DNA of 64,000 nucleotides from Caprella mutica. Taxonomy: Eukaryota > Arthropoda > Malacostraca > Amphipoda > Caprellidae. The notes under the pieces are model-generated. The model was given only the letters and a program-made list of their open reading frames with translations. It was not told the DNA's origin and made no database searches. Positions 11,391 through 21,342 of this stretch are shown piece after piece (positions within the stretch are counted from its first letter, which is position 1; every line of letters starts with the position of its first letter). Made by a program: the position numbers and the translations under genes. The DNA is taken from NCBI GenBank assembly GCA_947561585.1, contig CANNZV010001173.1:111843-175842 (forward strand). Direction: 5' to 3'.

Positions 11391-11828
11391 TGTAGTAAAG
11401 CAAACACAGCAATTGTGTATGCATTACTATCATCGCGAACCTATATGATTGTAAGTAAGCGACAGTCAAATCAGTTACCGATTTGCTCTCGTGAGCTACA
11501 CACCTATTCTCCTGTTCGTAGTTATTTGAGACCTTAACTTGCGAGCGTTCTAGTGGAGATATTATTTGTAACCTGTGCTTGACCAATGAATATAATCTCT
11601 AAGTGTAATTACCTTACCATTATTACCCTTAAATACAGTTAAGCTTGGACCAGAGGCCTGAGGTCGGAACCATAGTGGCAAGTTGGTTCTAGGGCATGGT
11701 ACCATGAGTATTTAGTAGAAAGAGATTTATAAAGAGAAAGGAATCTGAAAAGACCACAAAGTAAGATCCTAATCACTTAAGAACCCATACACTGAGACGT
11801 TATAGTGAAGCAAACTAAGTACGTCACA
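11391..11828 (+). repeat. Gypsy 5' LTR
   Basis: 438 bp, starting TGTAGTAAAG and ending ACGTCACA (TGT...ACA). The same sequence is at 20905-21342. Preceding bases CGCG (11387-11390) are repeated after the 3' LTR. Confidence 0.95.
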
Positions 11829-11846
11829 TTGGTGGCCACGTATGGT
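11829..11846 (+). promoter_or_regulatory. Putative primer-binding site
   Basis: Immediately after the LTR comes TTGGTGGCCACGTATGG. A TGG start one base after the LTR fits pairing with the CCA end of a tRNA, but I could not assign the tRNA. Confidence 0.55.
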
Positions 11847-13201
11847 GCGTGATTAAGTAATTCGAATTTAATGTGCGGAAATTCAATTACTGAAGTAAAA
11901 GATTGAAAGCTTTGTAATTTACCAAAAACTAAGTTAACCATCTGATTGGAGAGTATTTGATTACAGCAAGACCGGGTTTTGCGACCCTATATGAAGGTGC
12001 GATCCAATTAAGGTGTTCAGTTTTTGTGATAAAGTATAAAGATAATTCAACTCAAGGTCAAGCAAAAGGCATCTCGAAAATTATCGGAAGGATAAGGAGA
12101 GTACAGATGGCCTAATTTGAAATTTGAATGAGCAGAGACAATCAACAAGACTGACCAGTCTGAAAAAAATAAAATTCTGGAAATTCTGGAAAATTCTGGA
12201 AAATTCTGGAAGAAACTGGAAAAACACGGAGGGAGGAAGCGAAAGGGTTAAGCGTTGCACGTTGACGAATGGTGATGGAAAACATTCGATTATAAACAAC
12301 ATGCAAAAAAGCCGTAAATCAACCAGAAATTGAGAGTCTAATTTGTTTAAATACTACATCTGAAAAGTATTTATTCAAACTGCAACATTCAGTGATCATT
12401 TAACATTCAGTGATCAATCAACATTCAGTGATCATTCAACATTCAGTGATCATTTAACATTCAGTGATCATTCAACATTCAGTGATCATTTAACATTCAG
12501 TGATCATTCAACATTCAGTGATCATTCAACATTCAGTGATCATTCAATATTCAATGAAGTTTTAACATTCAGTGAACGTTCAGTTAACAAACAGTGCATA
12601 AAATACAGTGCACAGCGCTCAGTGAACAATCAGTTAACATCAACAGTTAACATCAGAGCAAAAATCAATGACAAAACCTGATAAGCGGGACCCACTGTAC
12701 ATGGAACTGAAAGTTGAGTATATCAGATAGTATAAATATTTTTATCACTATATGTCATCTTATCATTCAGTCTCATTTCTGAAGCGATCGGGGGAAGATC
12801 TATGTGTTAGTTCTTAGTCAGTGGTGAAATAATCTGTTCTGTCTTAGTCAAGAATTGTGTTGATGAATAAGCAGAAGGTAATTAATCATTACTGCAGCAA
12901 TTATAATTATAGTGCATGCATTTCTTTTAGCTTTGTTGTGTGTCGTTATTAATTGAAAGATAGTATAAATATTTTTATATTTATTGATTTAACAAATATT
13001 GCTCTATATTAAATTATATTTCATTGATTATTATTTATTATTATTATATATTTATTATATATTATTTTAAATGGTTGATGGATTAATTTTTTTTTAATTG
13101 GATAGTCTATTATTTTTCTTCTTCTTTTTTCATAATAAGTGATTACACGTGCATTACACTTGATTAAGTACATAATAACACTTCATTAGGATAGGAAACA
13201 C
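11847..13201 (+). other. Gypsy 5' leader with tandem repeats
   Basis: Long untranslated region before gag. It contains an 11-nt tandem repeat (AAAATTCTGG, 12168-12222) and an 18-nt tandem repeat (CATTCAGTGATCA, about nine copies, 12383-12550, with degenerate copies to about 12640). Small ORFs here are not convincing. AT-rich sequence from 12960 to 13140 precedes the gag start. Confidence 0.75.
12383..12550. repeat. 18-bp tandem repeat in gypsy leader
   Basis: CATTCAGTGATCA recurs every 18 bp (near 12384, 12402, 12420, 12438, 12456, 12474, 12492, 12510, 12528) with a T/C alternation in the spacer. The repeated TGATCA palindrome could bind a factor or act like an insulator or enhancer; that role is inference only. 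Confidence 0.9.
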
Positions 13202-14458
13202 ATGCCAACCTCAGAAGACGAAGCAATTAACGAGGAGGCTGTAGAACTTAGATCTGGAAGACGAACTAAACCCAGAGTACAGAAAACTAAACAACCCAAA
13301 ACATCCCCTAAAACATCCCCCAAAACATCCCCTAAAACATCCCCCAAAACATCCCCTAAAACATCCCCCAAAACATCCCCCAAAAAAATCCCCAAAATGG
13401 CGGTTGAATTGACACAAGCTCAACTTCAAGAAATAATTAAAAGTCGGAGTACGACGATCATAAATTCGGATTCATTGCCGATATTCAGAGGAAGAAGAAG
13501 GCCAGAGGATCCAGCTTTCGAGGAGAAGAACACGTTTCGTCAGCACCTCAGCCTATTAAATAATCATATATCCAGCTTAGGGGATAAAGATGATGCAGAA
13601 AAGAAGAAAATCCTTTTCAGGAGCGCTGATTGCAAGCTAGGAGATTTTCAAATTACTGTTAATAACGTTGTTAACGGTAAAACATTTAAGGATAGCACAT
13701 ACCAAGAAATATGCACGGTACTAGAAGACATATATGTGCAGAAAGACAGCAAGGATATCTACAGTGTATGTCATGAATTATACACAAATAAATTGAAGGA
13801 TGAGACAACAGCTCCCAGTGACATCTTAAGTACATTAGAAAAGATAGGAGAGGTCACGGACTTCATTTTAAATGACGACACAATGAACGCCCAATTTCCA
13901 GTAAGGACAGCAACTGAAAGTGATGAATCATTCACACGCAAATTAAAAAATCACGCAAAAGATCTCATGAATACATCAATGTATTTAACAATATTGGGTC
14001 CACAGATCAACCCCAGTATCATCAAAGGAGTCATTGAAGGTCCTTTTAAGACAACAGCTAATTTACTGTCTGCTACAACGAAGAAAATAAGATCTTTGCC
14101 ACATGATAAAAAAATTCTAATACCAAAAAAGAATTTCAATGACACAGAAACTTTTTTGATAGAAAAACCCGAGGGTGAGAATCAAGGCAATTTTCACGAG
14201 GATATGCTAGATGATACAGAAGCATATTACACTCATGACATAAGAAACAGAGGAACAGTAGGTAGGTATGCAAGCAGAAGTAAGTATAAACATAATCCCA
14301 CAGGCAGGGCATACGTACACAACACGAACATCCCCCAACCTACCCCCACCCCTCACAGCCGTAGTGGTACAATTAAGTGCTACAGGTGCAACAAATTAGG
14401 ACATATAGGTAGAGAATGTCGGGCTCAACAGGCCAAGGATTTTCGCAAAAACATGTAA
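13202..14458 (+). CDS. Gypsy Gag (zinc-knuckle capsid/nucleocapsid protein)
   Basis: 418 residues. Near the N-terminus (about residues 36-66) a PKTS tetrapeptide is repeated eight times, then PKKIPK: a low-complexity basic stretch encoded by a minisatellite. The middle is a capsid-like helical region. Near the C-terminus is one CCHC zinc knuckle, CYRCNKLGHIGREC, the RNA-binding motif of nucleocapsid. The ORF overlaps pol by 43 nt, with pol in the -1 frame, so Gag-Pol is probably made by -1 frameshifting. The protein would assemble virus-like particles in the cytoplasm. Confidence 0.92.
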   Translation: MPTSEDEAINEEAVELRSGRRTKPRVQKTKQPKTSPKTSPKTSPKTSPKTSPKTSPKTSPKKIPKMAVELTQAQLQEIIKSRSTTIINSDSLPIFRGRRRPEDPAFEEKNTFRQHLSLLNNHISSLGDKDDAEKKKILFRSADCKLGDFQITVNNVVNGKTFKDSTYQEICTVLEDIYVQKDSKDIYSVCHELYTNKLKDETTAPSDILSTLEKIGEVTDFILNDDTMNAQFPVRTATESDESFTRKLKNHAKDLMNTSMYLTILGPQINPSIIKGVIEGPFKTTANLLSATTKKIRSLPHDKKILIPKKNFNDTETFLIEKPEGENQGNFHEDMLDDTEAYYTHDIRNRGTVGRYASRSKYKHNPTGRAYVHNTNIPQPTPTPHSRSGTIKCYRCNKLGHIGRECRAQQAKDFRKNM

Positions 14459-17400
14459 ATACAAACAGAAGTAAAAAACAAAATAGGTCTCACGGGAAAA
14501 CGGTCGGTAACTCCGTGTACGAAAGTGAATTGAACATGAATAAATTAGATCCAGTGCACGTTAAATTCAATAGCAAAGGTAAATCGTCACTCAACACAAG
14601 TTATGAATGTAAAAATAAGTTCGATCTATTAAAAGAAGAAGAGTTAAGCGTTGAGGATAAAAAAACGAGCGAAACATATATAACAGTCCAATTAGTAAAA
14701 AATAAAGATGAATTAAGCGGATTGATGGACTGTCATTATACGATAAAAGGGACTTCTAAGCCAACGATAATTTTACATAGTAAAGAATTCGATTGGGAAG
14801 CTTTAATAGATTCAGGAAGCGAGAGAACGATTTTAAACAGTCGTAATTTTAATTACAAGGCGAGTCACGAGGACATAATAAAATCAAACGTAACTATTAA
14901 AGGCATAAACGGACGTTCCGAAGTAAAAGGTGAAGTAAAATTTGAACTAATGTCGAAATCCCACAAGAAAACAGTAAACGCTTTACTGATCAACAACAGT
15001 AGCTTACCATATGATGTAATATTAGGAAGGGACGTGTTAACGAACGCGCAAATTGATTTTGATAAGAAAATATTAAAATTAGGTGAAGAAAAAATTCCGT
15101 TTATGGAAAAACGTAGAATAGCTACTAAAGAACTATTAAGCACAGATTGCTTAATATCTGAGCTGGTCCTTACTTCAAATAGGTCAAAACGAAGAACGTT
15201 GATAAGACAAATAAACGAACGCACAAACAGCCGTAGTAGTATTGCGAAAGTAAGGGTTAAACCTCAACAAAAAGGGCAAACGGAGGTTATGAAATCCGGG
15301 GTAAACACGAAGACAAGGAATAAAAAACGCGAGAAGAACGGAAATGTTCATATAAATAGCCAAGTCGTTGAGGCAAATAGCGTGCAAATATTGTATGGCT
15401 TTGTAAAAAACAACGAAGCAGGAAGTTATATAATAGCTAAAAGAAGTTTCAATAGCGGTTTAGTGATAGCCGAAACACTAATAAAAATCGAAGACACAAA
15501 AAAAGAGGGAGATAAAGTGTCAATATGCCCAGTTTTCGTAATGAATCCGACGGATAGTGATATCATATTACGGGACAATATGATAGTTGGTAAACTCCAG
15601 ACGTACGAAGAGGAAGTCGAAGTAAATATAGCGACTATATCGGAGTGTTTAAATAATAGGACTCATAAATCTAGGTTAGGAAACGTGTTGAGTGACGAAA
15701 AACCAAAGCCATTTGAACGAAACGTTACCCCTGAACTAATTTATGAAAAGTCAAAGGTACATGCAGTTGGAATTAATGGAGAGCCATTAGTTACAACGCA
15801 TGGCAACCGAGATATGAAGTGTAAAATATCACGTGACGGAAGCGCTGATAGAAGCCGTGGCAGCACATTAAGTGCTGATGTAGAAAACAATTCTCAGACA
15901 GTGCCATCAGCACCAAGAAGGTTAGTTAATGCTGACATATCATGTGGAATGTCAGAGTATGAAGACAAAATGACGCAGTTACTAAATGACTTTAGAGACG
16001 TAATCACGATTAAGGACGAAAAAATAGGGACTACTAGTATATGTAAACACACAATAATATTGAAAGATCCTAATATAGTGATAAACAAGATGCCGTACCG
16101 CATCCCACATAAATTTCAAGAACAACTTGAAGAAGTCAACAGGTCAATGTTAGAAGAAGGTACTATAGAACCTTCAATGTCCGAGTATAACTTTCCCGTT
16201 ATCGTGGTTCATAAAAAGAATGGGGAAATACGACCCGTAATAGATTTCAGATCATTAAATAAGTGTGTCCATATACAAGGATTTCCGTTACCTAGGGTTG
16301 ACGATATGCTTGGATCTTTAGGTGGATCAAAGATATTTTCTAGTTTAGATCTGAGGAGTGCATTTCACCAGGTGGAACTCTCCGAGGAGTCTAAAAAGCT
16401 TACAGCATTTGCGGTAAATGGTAAAAAGTTTCAGTTTACAAAGCTTCCATTTGGTTATGTCAATAGTCCAAAAGTATTTCAAGCAATTATGACAAAAGCG
16501 TTAAGTAATGTATTAGGGAAACTCTGTTTCGTATTTATTGATGACATCCTAATTTTTAGTCGATCGTATGAACAACATTTAAAGGATATTAGCCAAGTGC
16601 TAATGAATTTACGTGACGCTCATTTGAGATTAAAATTAGAGAAGTGTGAATTCTTTAAACACGAAATTAATTTTCTTGGACATCGAGTCACTACTGAGGG
16701 CATTCGATGTATCCAAAACGAAAAACTTAGAGAAGCATCTAGACCAACAGATGTAAAACAACTTCAGCGATTTTTAGGGCTTGCGAATTATTTTCGTAAG
16801 TTCGTCCCTAAATTTAGTCAGAAAGCCGACCCATTATATAGACTATTAAGGAAGGACACTAAATTTGACTGGACTGACGAATGTGAGACTAGTTTTATTA
16901 ATCTCAAAAATATTTTGACATCAGATACGGTTTTAGCACATCCAAATTATTCCAGACCATTTTATTTATTTACTGACAGCTCAAATATCGGAGTTGGCGC
17001 AGCTTTGCTACAACCAGATTCGACCAAAAGCAAAACATTAAGACCCATAGCATATTTCAGTAAATCATTAAATTCTACTCAAAAAAGGTACTCCACGACT
17101 AAACTAGAGTTTCTTGCAATACATCTAGCCTTAAAGGAATTTCAATATCTATGTCTAGGATATCCTATTACCATTTTAACCGATCACAAACCTTTATGTG
17201 CATTTTTTGGTAATAAACTGCCTTTAGACACGGCACTAGCCAGGTGGGCAATAGAGGCTAGCACATATGATTGTACCATCAAATATTTTGAGGGTAAACG
17301 CAATGTGGTAGCCGATACCCTTAGTAGATTAACTCCTCTAACGGAAGAAACAATAGATGATTGTGAACTTTTAACACCATCTAATGAAAGTTGTAATTCA

Positions 17401-18819
17401 ATTGAAAATTATATAGCAACCACAAGATCGAGGGCTAAGCTAAACGTACCACAAATTATTAACGACAATGACAATGACTCAGAAACAGACTCAGAAAACG
17501 AACAAGAATCAGATACATCTAAATTGTATAAAATCAACAAAGAAAAACCATTTCTAAACTACATGCCTAAACAGGAAGACATAACATGGACTTTAAACAG
17601 ACTAAAGACTGCACAGTCAAACGACTTTGCTTGTAAGGAAATAATGGATATATTACAGAAAAAACAATTAGGAACATCTAGGAACATAGCTGAATTTTTC
17701 ATATTAGACGGAATATTATATCGACATCGGAAAATAGATACTCGGGCAGCCAGTATAGTTAATTATGTTATACCAAATGAAATGATCAATTTAGTAATTA
17801 ATTCAATACATTTTAACACCCATTGTGGTTTAGCTCATACGCTATTTCAATTTCGACTAAAATATTATCATTTTCAAGAAAGATCGGTCATAGAATCTTT
17901 TATTAAAAGATGTGACGTTTGCAAAATCCTTAAAGGAAGTCTAGATACACCAATTAAATTAATGTCTGCCCCAGTAGCTAATACACCATTTGAAACAGTT
18001 TCATTTGATTTTATTGGACCTTTTATAACAACTGACACGAACAACAAATATATTTTATCAATAACGTGTATGTTGACAAGATATAACGAATTACACGCAG
18101 TAGCTGACAAATCAACTAACACAGTAATTGATTGTCTAAGTAAAACATTTAGTCGTTGTGGATATCCCAAAACGTTAATGTCGGATTGTGCGAAAGAATT
18201 CAAGTCTAACGCAATTAGAACTTTCAGTGAAATACATCAGATATACAAATGTGAGGTATTACCATACTCAGCATATTCCAATGGAATTTGTGAACGTAAT
18301 AACCAGAAAATTAACAAATTATTAAGATTCTATGTAGCCACAGTAGATCACAATAATTGGGACATGTTTCTCGATATTGTCCAAAACACAATTAACAATC
18401 AGGTCAATATGACCTTGAAAGATTCTCCCGCATACGCTCTTTTCGGGAGGGACACATCTCCAAATATTCAAGCAGAAAATTTGGACAGCATTTACAATTT
18501 AGATACATCAGAATCAATAGTCAAAGTCAAGGCTAGGCAAGCTCTATTTATTCAAGATCAGATAAGAGCTAACATAATTAATCAATCAAACAAACGCATA
18601 ATTTACCACAATAAGACACGTAAAGACAAAATTATACAGATAGGTGATCGAGTATTAATTAGAAATCATCAAAAAACACATAAATTACAATTAAATTGGA
18701 TAGGACCAGGTACAGTATTACAAGTGAAAAAAAACAAAGCTATAATTAAATTAGGACATCAAACGATAACGAGCAATATAAATTATCTAACTAAGTTGGA
18801 AAATTTCACAACAAATTAA
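14416..18819 (+). CDS. Gypsy Pol polyprotein (protease, RT, RNase H, integrase)
   Basis: Open for 1,467 codons from the first ATG, although translation probably enters from gag by frameshifting. Order seen: aspartic protease with ALIDSGSERT near residue 131; RT with SSLDLRSAFHQVELS and FVFIDDILIFS near 708; RNase H with FYLFTDSSNIGVGAALL near 852 and LTDHKPL; integrase with an HHCC finger (HFNTHCG ... CDVC, near 1132-1170) and DDE residues in FDFIGPF, SDCAKEF and ERNNQ (about 1197, 1255, 1291). The tail contains LNWIGPGTVL, a GPY/F-like module. A long Lys/Glu-rich linker separates protease and RT. All catalytic residues are present. Confidence 0.95.
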   Translation: MSGSTGQGFSQKHVNTNRSKKQNRSHGKTVGNSVYESELNMNKLDPVHVKFNSKGKSSLNTSYECKNKFDLLKEEELSVEDKKTSETYITVQLVKNKDELSGLMDCHYTIKGTSKPTIILHSKEFDWEALIDSGSERTILNSRNFNYKASHEDIIKSNVTIKGINGRSEVKGEVKFELMSKSHKKTVNALLINNSSLPYDVILGRDVLTNAQIDFDKKILKLGEEKIPFMEKRRIATKELLSTDCLISELVLTSNRSKRRTLIRQINERTNSRSSIAKVRVKPQQKGQTEVMKSGVNTKTRNKKREKNGNVHINSQVVEANSVQILYGFVKNNEAGSYIIAKRSFNSGLVIAETLIKIEDTKKEGDKVSICPVFVMNPTDSDIILRDNMIVGKLQTYEEEVEVNIATISECLNNRTHKSRLGNVLSDEKPKPFERNVTPELIYEKSKVHAVGINGEPLVTTHGNRDMKCKISRDGSADRSRGSTLSADVENNSQTVPSAPRRLVNADISCGMSEYEDKMTQLLNDFRDVITIKDEKIGTTSICKHTIILKDPNIVINKMPYRIPHKFQEQLEEVNRSMLEEGTIEPSMSEYNFPVIVVHKKNGEIRPVIDFRSLNKCVHIQGFPLPRVDDMLGSLGGSKIFSSLDLRSAFHQVELSEESKKLTAFAVNGKKFQFTKLPFGYVNSPKVFQAIMTKALSNVLGKLCFVFIDDILIFSRSYEQHLKDISQVLMNLRDAHLRLKLEKCEFFKHEINFLGHRVTTEGIRCIQNEKLREASRPTDVKQLQRFLGLANYFRKFVPKFSQKADPLYRLLRKDTKFDWTDECETSFINLKNILTSDTVLAHPNYSRPFYLFTDSSNIGVGAALLQPDSTKSKTLRPIAYFSKSLNSTQKRYSTTKLEFLAIHLALKEFQYLCLGYPITILTDHKPLCAFFGNKLPLDTALARWAIEASTYDCTIKYFEGKRNVVADTLSRLTPLTEETIDDCELLTPSNESCNSIENYIATTRSRAKLNVPQIINDNDNDSETDSENEQESDTSKLYKINKEKPFLNYMPKQEDITWTLNRLKTAQSNDFACKEIMDILQKKQLGTSRNIAEFFILDGILYRHRKIDTRAASIVNYVIPNEMINLVINSIHFNTHCGLAHTLFQFRLKYYHFQERSVIESFIKRCDVCKILKGSLDTPIKLMSAPVANTPFETVSFDFIGPFITTDTNNKYILSITCMLTRYNELHAVADKSTNTVIDCLSKTFSRCGYPKTLMSDCAKEFKSNAIRTFSEIHQIYKCEVLPYSAYSNGICERNNQKINKLLRFYVATVDHNNWDMFLDIVQNTINNQVNMTLKDSPAYALFGRDTSPNIQAENLDSIYNLDTSESIVKVKARQALFIQDQIRANIINQSNKRIIYHNKTRKDKIIQIGDRVLIRNHQKTHKLQLNWIGPGTVLQVKKNKAIIKLGHQTITSNINYLTKLENFTTN
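14437..14443 (+). promoter_or_regulatory. Candidate -1 ribosomal frameshift site
   Basis: GGATTTT is read in the gag frame as G GAT TTT and lies 13 nt before the gag stop, inside the gag/pol overlap. It resembles the known G GAU UUA heptamer class. A second, weaker option is CAAAAAC at 14446-14452. No downstream pseudoknot was evaluated. Confidence 0.55.
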
Positions 18820-19313
18820 TTAAATAATTTCATTAACATCATTAATCAGGAAATCAAATTATGAGAAATTTGAATATAAACATTATATAGAAAGTCCACA
18901 AAAGGAACACATAACACGAAGTAACATGAGTAACATGTTACATTTACACGAACACGTGGCATATAACACAGTTACATGCAAAGAGTCAGAGAAATGTTTA
19001 CATTTTTTTGCTTACGCGAGACAAACAAACAGAGCATGCAATTCATTGTTCAAACTACAATATTTCCTTTGCTCAGTAAGAGAATTATTGTATGTATTTA
19101 ATTGTATGAATTTTAATTGTAATATTTGTATGTATTTAGTTTAAGTTGATGGGATGAATTATGAATTTTATTAATATAAAAATTCATTTAATAATTTTAA
19201 TAGGATTAATATTTTTTGTTGTATGCATGTTAATTTTAAATTTTTTGTTTAAATGTTGGGTAACGAATAAGATGAATTATATTCTGTAAAATTGTTTGAA
19301 TGAAAATTTGAAA

Positions 19314-19347
<34 letters not shown>

Positions 19348-19618
19348 TTCAAATTTAGGATGAAATACTGAAATAATTTAAAATCAAAAATGATCAATTC
19401 AAAATGAGACTGAAATATGATAAAATACCTAAAATTAACAGGGGCCATGTCTAACGGTATCGTTTTGATTTCAGTGACGAGAGGCAAAGAGGACCCAGTT
19501 ACCCACACAGCCAACAGCTCCTCAGCCACAAACAGCCAGTGACTGACCCTCAGCCACTCACAGCCGGTTGACACACAGAACTGTAATTCAAGGTCGTGAG
19601 AAGTGATCAGCTGGAGCG
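18820..19618 (+). other. Gypsy region between pol and third ORF
   Basis: Largely AT-rich non-coding sequence with a homopolymer A run and AT dinucleotides near 19314-19348. A Cys-rich 72-codon reading at 18926 is open but has no recognisable features. A splice-acceptor-like TTTGATTTCAG ends near 19475, upstream of the third ORF, so that ORF may be expressed from a spliced subgenomic RNA. Confidence 0.5.
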
Positions 19619-19939
19619 ATGGGGCAAACTCAGAGTAACTTTGACCTGAACTCAGTAGTGGAGCTGATCCAGAAATCATCTTCAATGAACAAAGCTCATT
19701 TGGAGCAAACCATTAAAAACATGGGGTCTACAAAGTACGACCTAATACCAGACTTGTTCAGCGACATTTTAGTGTTAATTCTAACACTACTGGTGGTGAT
19801 GATTCTCGTATGTGGATATCATCAGTCAAAAAAGATTAAGTCAGAAGAGGATATGAAGATGTACGAAATGAGGAATTTGAGGTCTAAGATGGCGACTGAA
19901 GCTTTCAATCAGATTAAGCGAAACACCCCTTTAGATTAG
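19619..19939 (+). CDS. Gypsy third ORF: small putative myristoylated membrane protein
   Basis: 106 residues starting MGQTQSNFD, which fits an N-myristoylation signal (Gly2 with Ser6). A single hydrophobic segment, ILVLILTLLVVMILVCGY, spans about residues 49-67. Next is a basic stretch (HQSKKIKSEED) and a charged C-terminus. It sits where envelope genes lie in errantiviruses but is far too short and has no signal peptide, cysteine pattern or furin site. Its small size, possible lipid anchor and one transmembrane helix suggest a membrane-targeting or budding accessory protein; that is inference. The ORF is intact. Confidence 0.6.
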   Translation: MGQTQSNFDLNSVVELIQKSSSMNKAHLEQTIKNMGSTKYDLIPDLFSDILVLILTLLVVMILVCGYHQSKKIKSEEDMKMYEMRNLRSKMATEAFNQIKRNTPLD

Positions 19940-20904
19940 AGGAACTAGGTGGAACAGTTAATATCTTTAACGATCAGGCAGTTAATATACAGGCGACAAC
20001 AGTTATAGTAATGCCTCAGGCAAAACGAAGGCCAAAAATCGAAATTACCAAAACTAAACCTAACAGCATTTAAGATTTTTTTTCCTCAAACTCAATTTGA
20101 TCATTATTTTAATTTTTTTTTTAATTTTAAGTTGGGTAATTTTAAGTGAAAATTAATAATAATCGTTTTTTCAATTGGATTTAATTTTAAGTTTAATTTT
20201 TTTTTTCGGTGTTAATTTTAAGATTTAAATTTAAAGATCACAACTGTCTCAAAATTTGATAAAGATGATCAAAATTCATATAACTTCAATTACGAATAAA
20301 AATTCATTAAAAGATCATAAAATACGATATCATATCATATGATAAATTAAAATGAAAATTTTTTTTTTGATTATAAATTTTTTTTTTAAAAAAAAAAAGT
20401 AAATGCAGTAACAATTTGTGTAATGTATTGGAGTGATCAAAGGTCTCTGTTAATATTTAGACTAAAAATCTACATATTAGGAGGGAGGGGTGAGATCTCT
20501 AATAGATTAGGCAAGTTATTACGTTTATAAAATGAAAAAGTTGTTACATTTTTGAACTGAGACATATTAGGTAGGAGTAATTTAGATTATTTTGAGAATA
20601 AATAAAAATATTGTTAAAGCAAAATTAAGATTGTATAGGTAAGATTAAAAATTTAAGAACATTTGGTGAATGCACATTAGTATTACATATTTCTAGAACG
20701 ATTTAACACTCAAATTTTTCAAGTTTCTAATAATATGTTTATTACCGGTTCGAGAAATTTCAAGAGATCCAATATACATGTTTCCACTAACAGCGTGAGC
20801 GTCTGAACATTGTTCAATATAGAGTAACAATGGGTAGACAAACCAGCTGGCAGTTTTGGAAAAATGTGAATTGTAACTTTGAAATTTTCGGAAGGGGGGA
20901 GCAA
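19940..20904 (+). other. Gypsy 3' non-coding region with polypurine tract
   Basis: AT-rich, with poly-T and poly-A runs at 20079-20395. It ends in a purine run, GGAAGGGGGGAG (20890-20901), a few bases before the 3' LTR, fitting a polypurine tract for plus-strand priming. No gene is supported. Confidence 0.75.
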
Positions 20905-21342
20905 TGTAGTAAAGCAAACACAGCAATTGTGTATGCATTACTATCATCGCGAACCTATATGATTGTAAGTAAGCGACAGTCAAATCAGTTACCGATTTGC
21001 TCTCGTGAGCTACACACCTATTCTCCTGTTCGTAGTTATTTGAGACCTTAACTTGCGAGCGTTCTAGTGGAGATATTATTTGTAACCTGTGCTTGACCAA
21101 TGAATATAATCTCTAAGTGTAATTACCTTACCATTATTACCCTTAAATACAGTTAAGCTTGGACCAGAGGCCTGAGGTCGGAACCATAGTGGCAAGTTGG
21201 TTCTAGGGCATGGTACCATGAGTATTTAGTAGAAAGAGATTTATAAAGAGAAAGGAATCTGAAAAGACCACAAAGTAAGATCCTAATCACTTAAGAACCC
21301 ATACACTGAGACGTTATAGTGAAGCAAACTAAGTACGTCACA
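20905..21342 (+). repeat. Gypsy 3' LTR
   Basis: 438 bp, same start, end and length as the 5' LTR, with no difference noticed on reading. It is followed by the CGCG duplication (21343-21346), after which the Polinton 141-bp unit continues. Confidence 0.95.

Larger units (their letters stand above)
11391..21342 (+). mobile_element. Ty3/gypsy-type LTR retrotransposon, apparently intact
   Basis: The 9,952-bp element has 438-bp LTRs that I could not distinguish, flanking CGCG duplications, a primer-binding-type site, gag, pol with the order protease-RT-RNase H-integrase, a small third ORF and a polypurine tract. Integrase after RNase H gives the Ty3/gypsy order. Identical LTRs and open ORFs point to a very recent insertion, the youngest event in the window. 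Confidence 0.95.

Noticed and set aside
11292..11586. ORFs in both strands of the LTR (also 20693-21100)
   Set aside because: They arise inside the LTR and the Polinton TIR, appear in both LTR copies, and have no motif.
13186..13429. Minus-strand ORFs with repeated GDVL or GGCF motifs
   Set aside because: They are the antisense of the PKTS minisatellite in gypsy gag; no independent coding signal.
18926..19144. 72-codon Cys-rich ORF after gypsy pol as a possible env fragment
   Set aside because: Too short, no signal peptide or transmembrane layout, and the region is AT-rich; unsupported as a gene.
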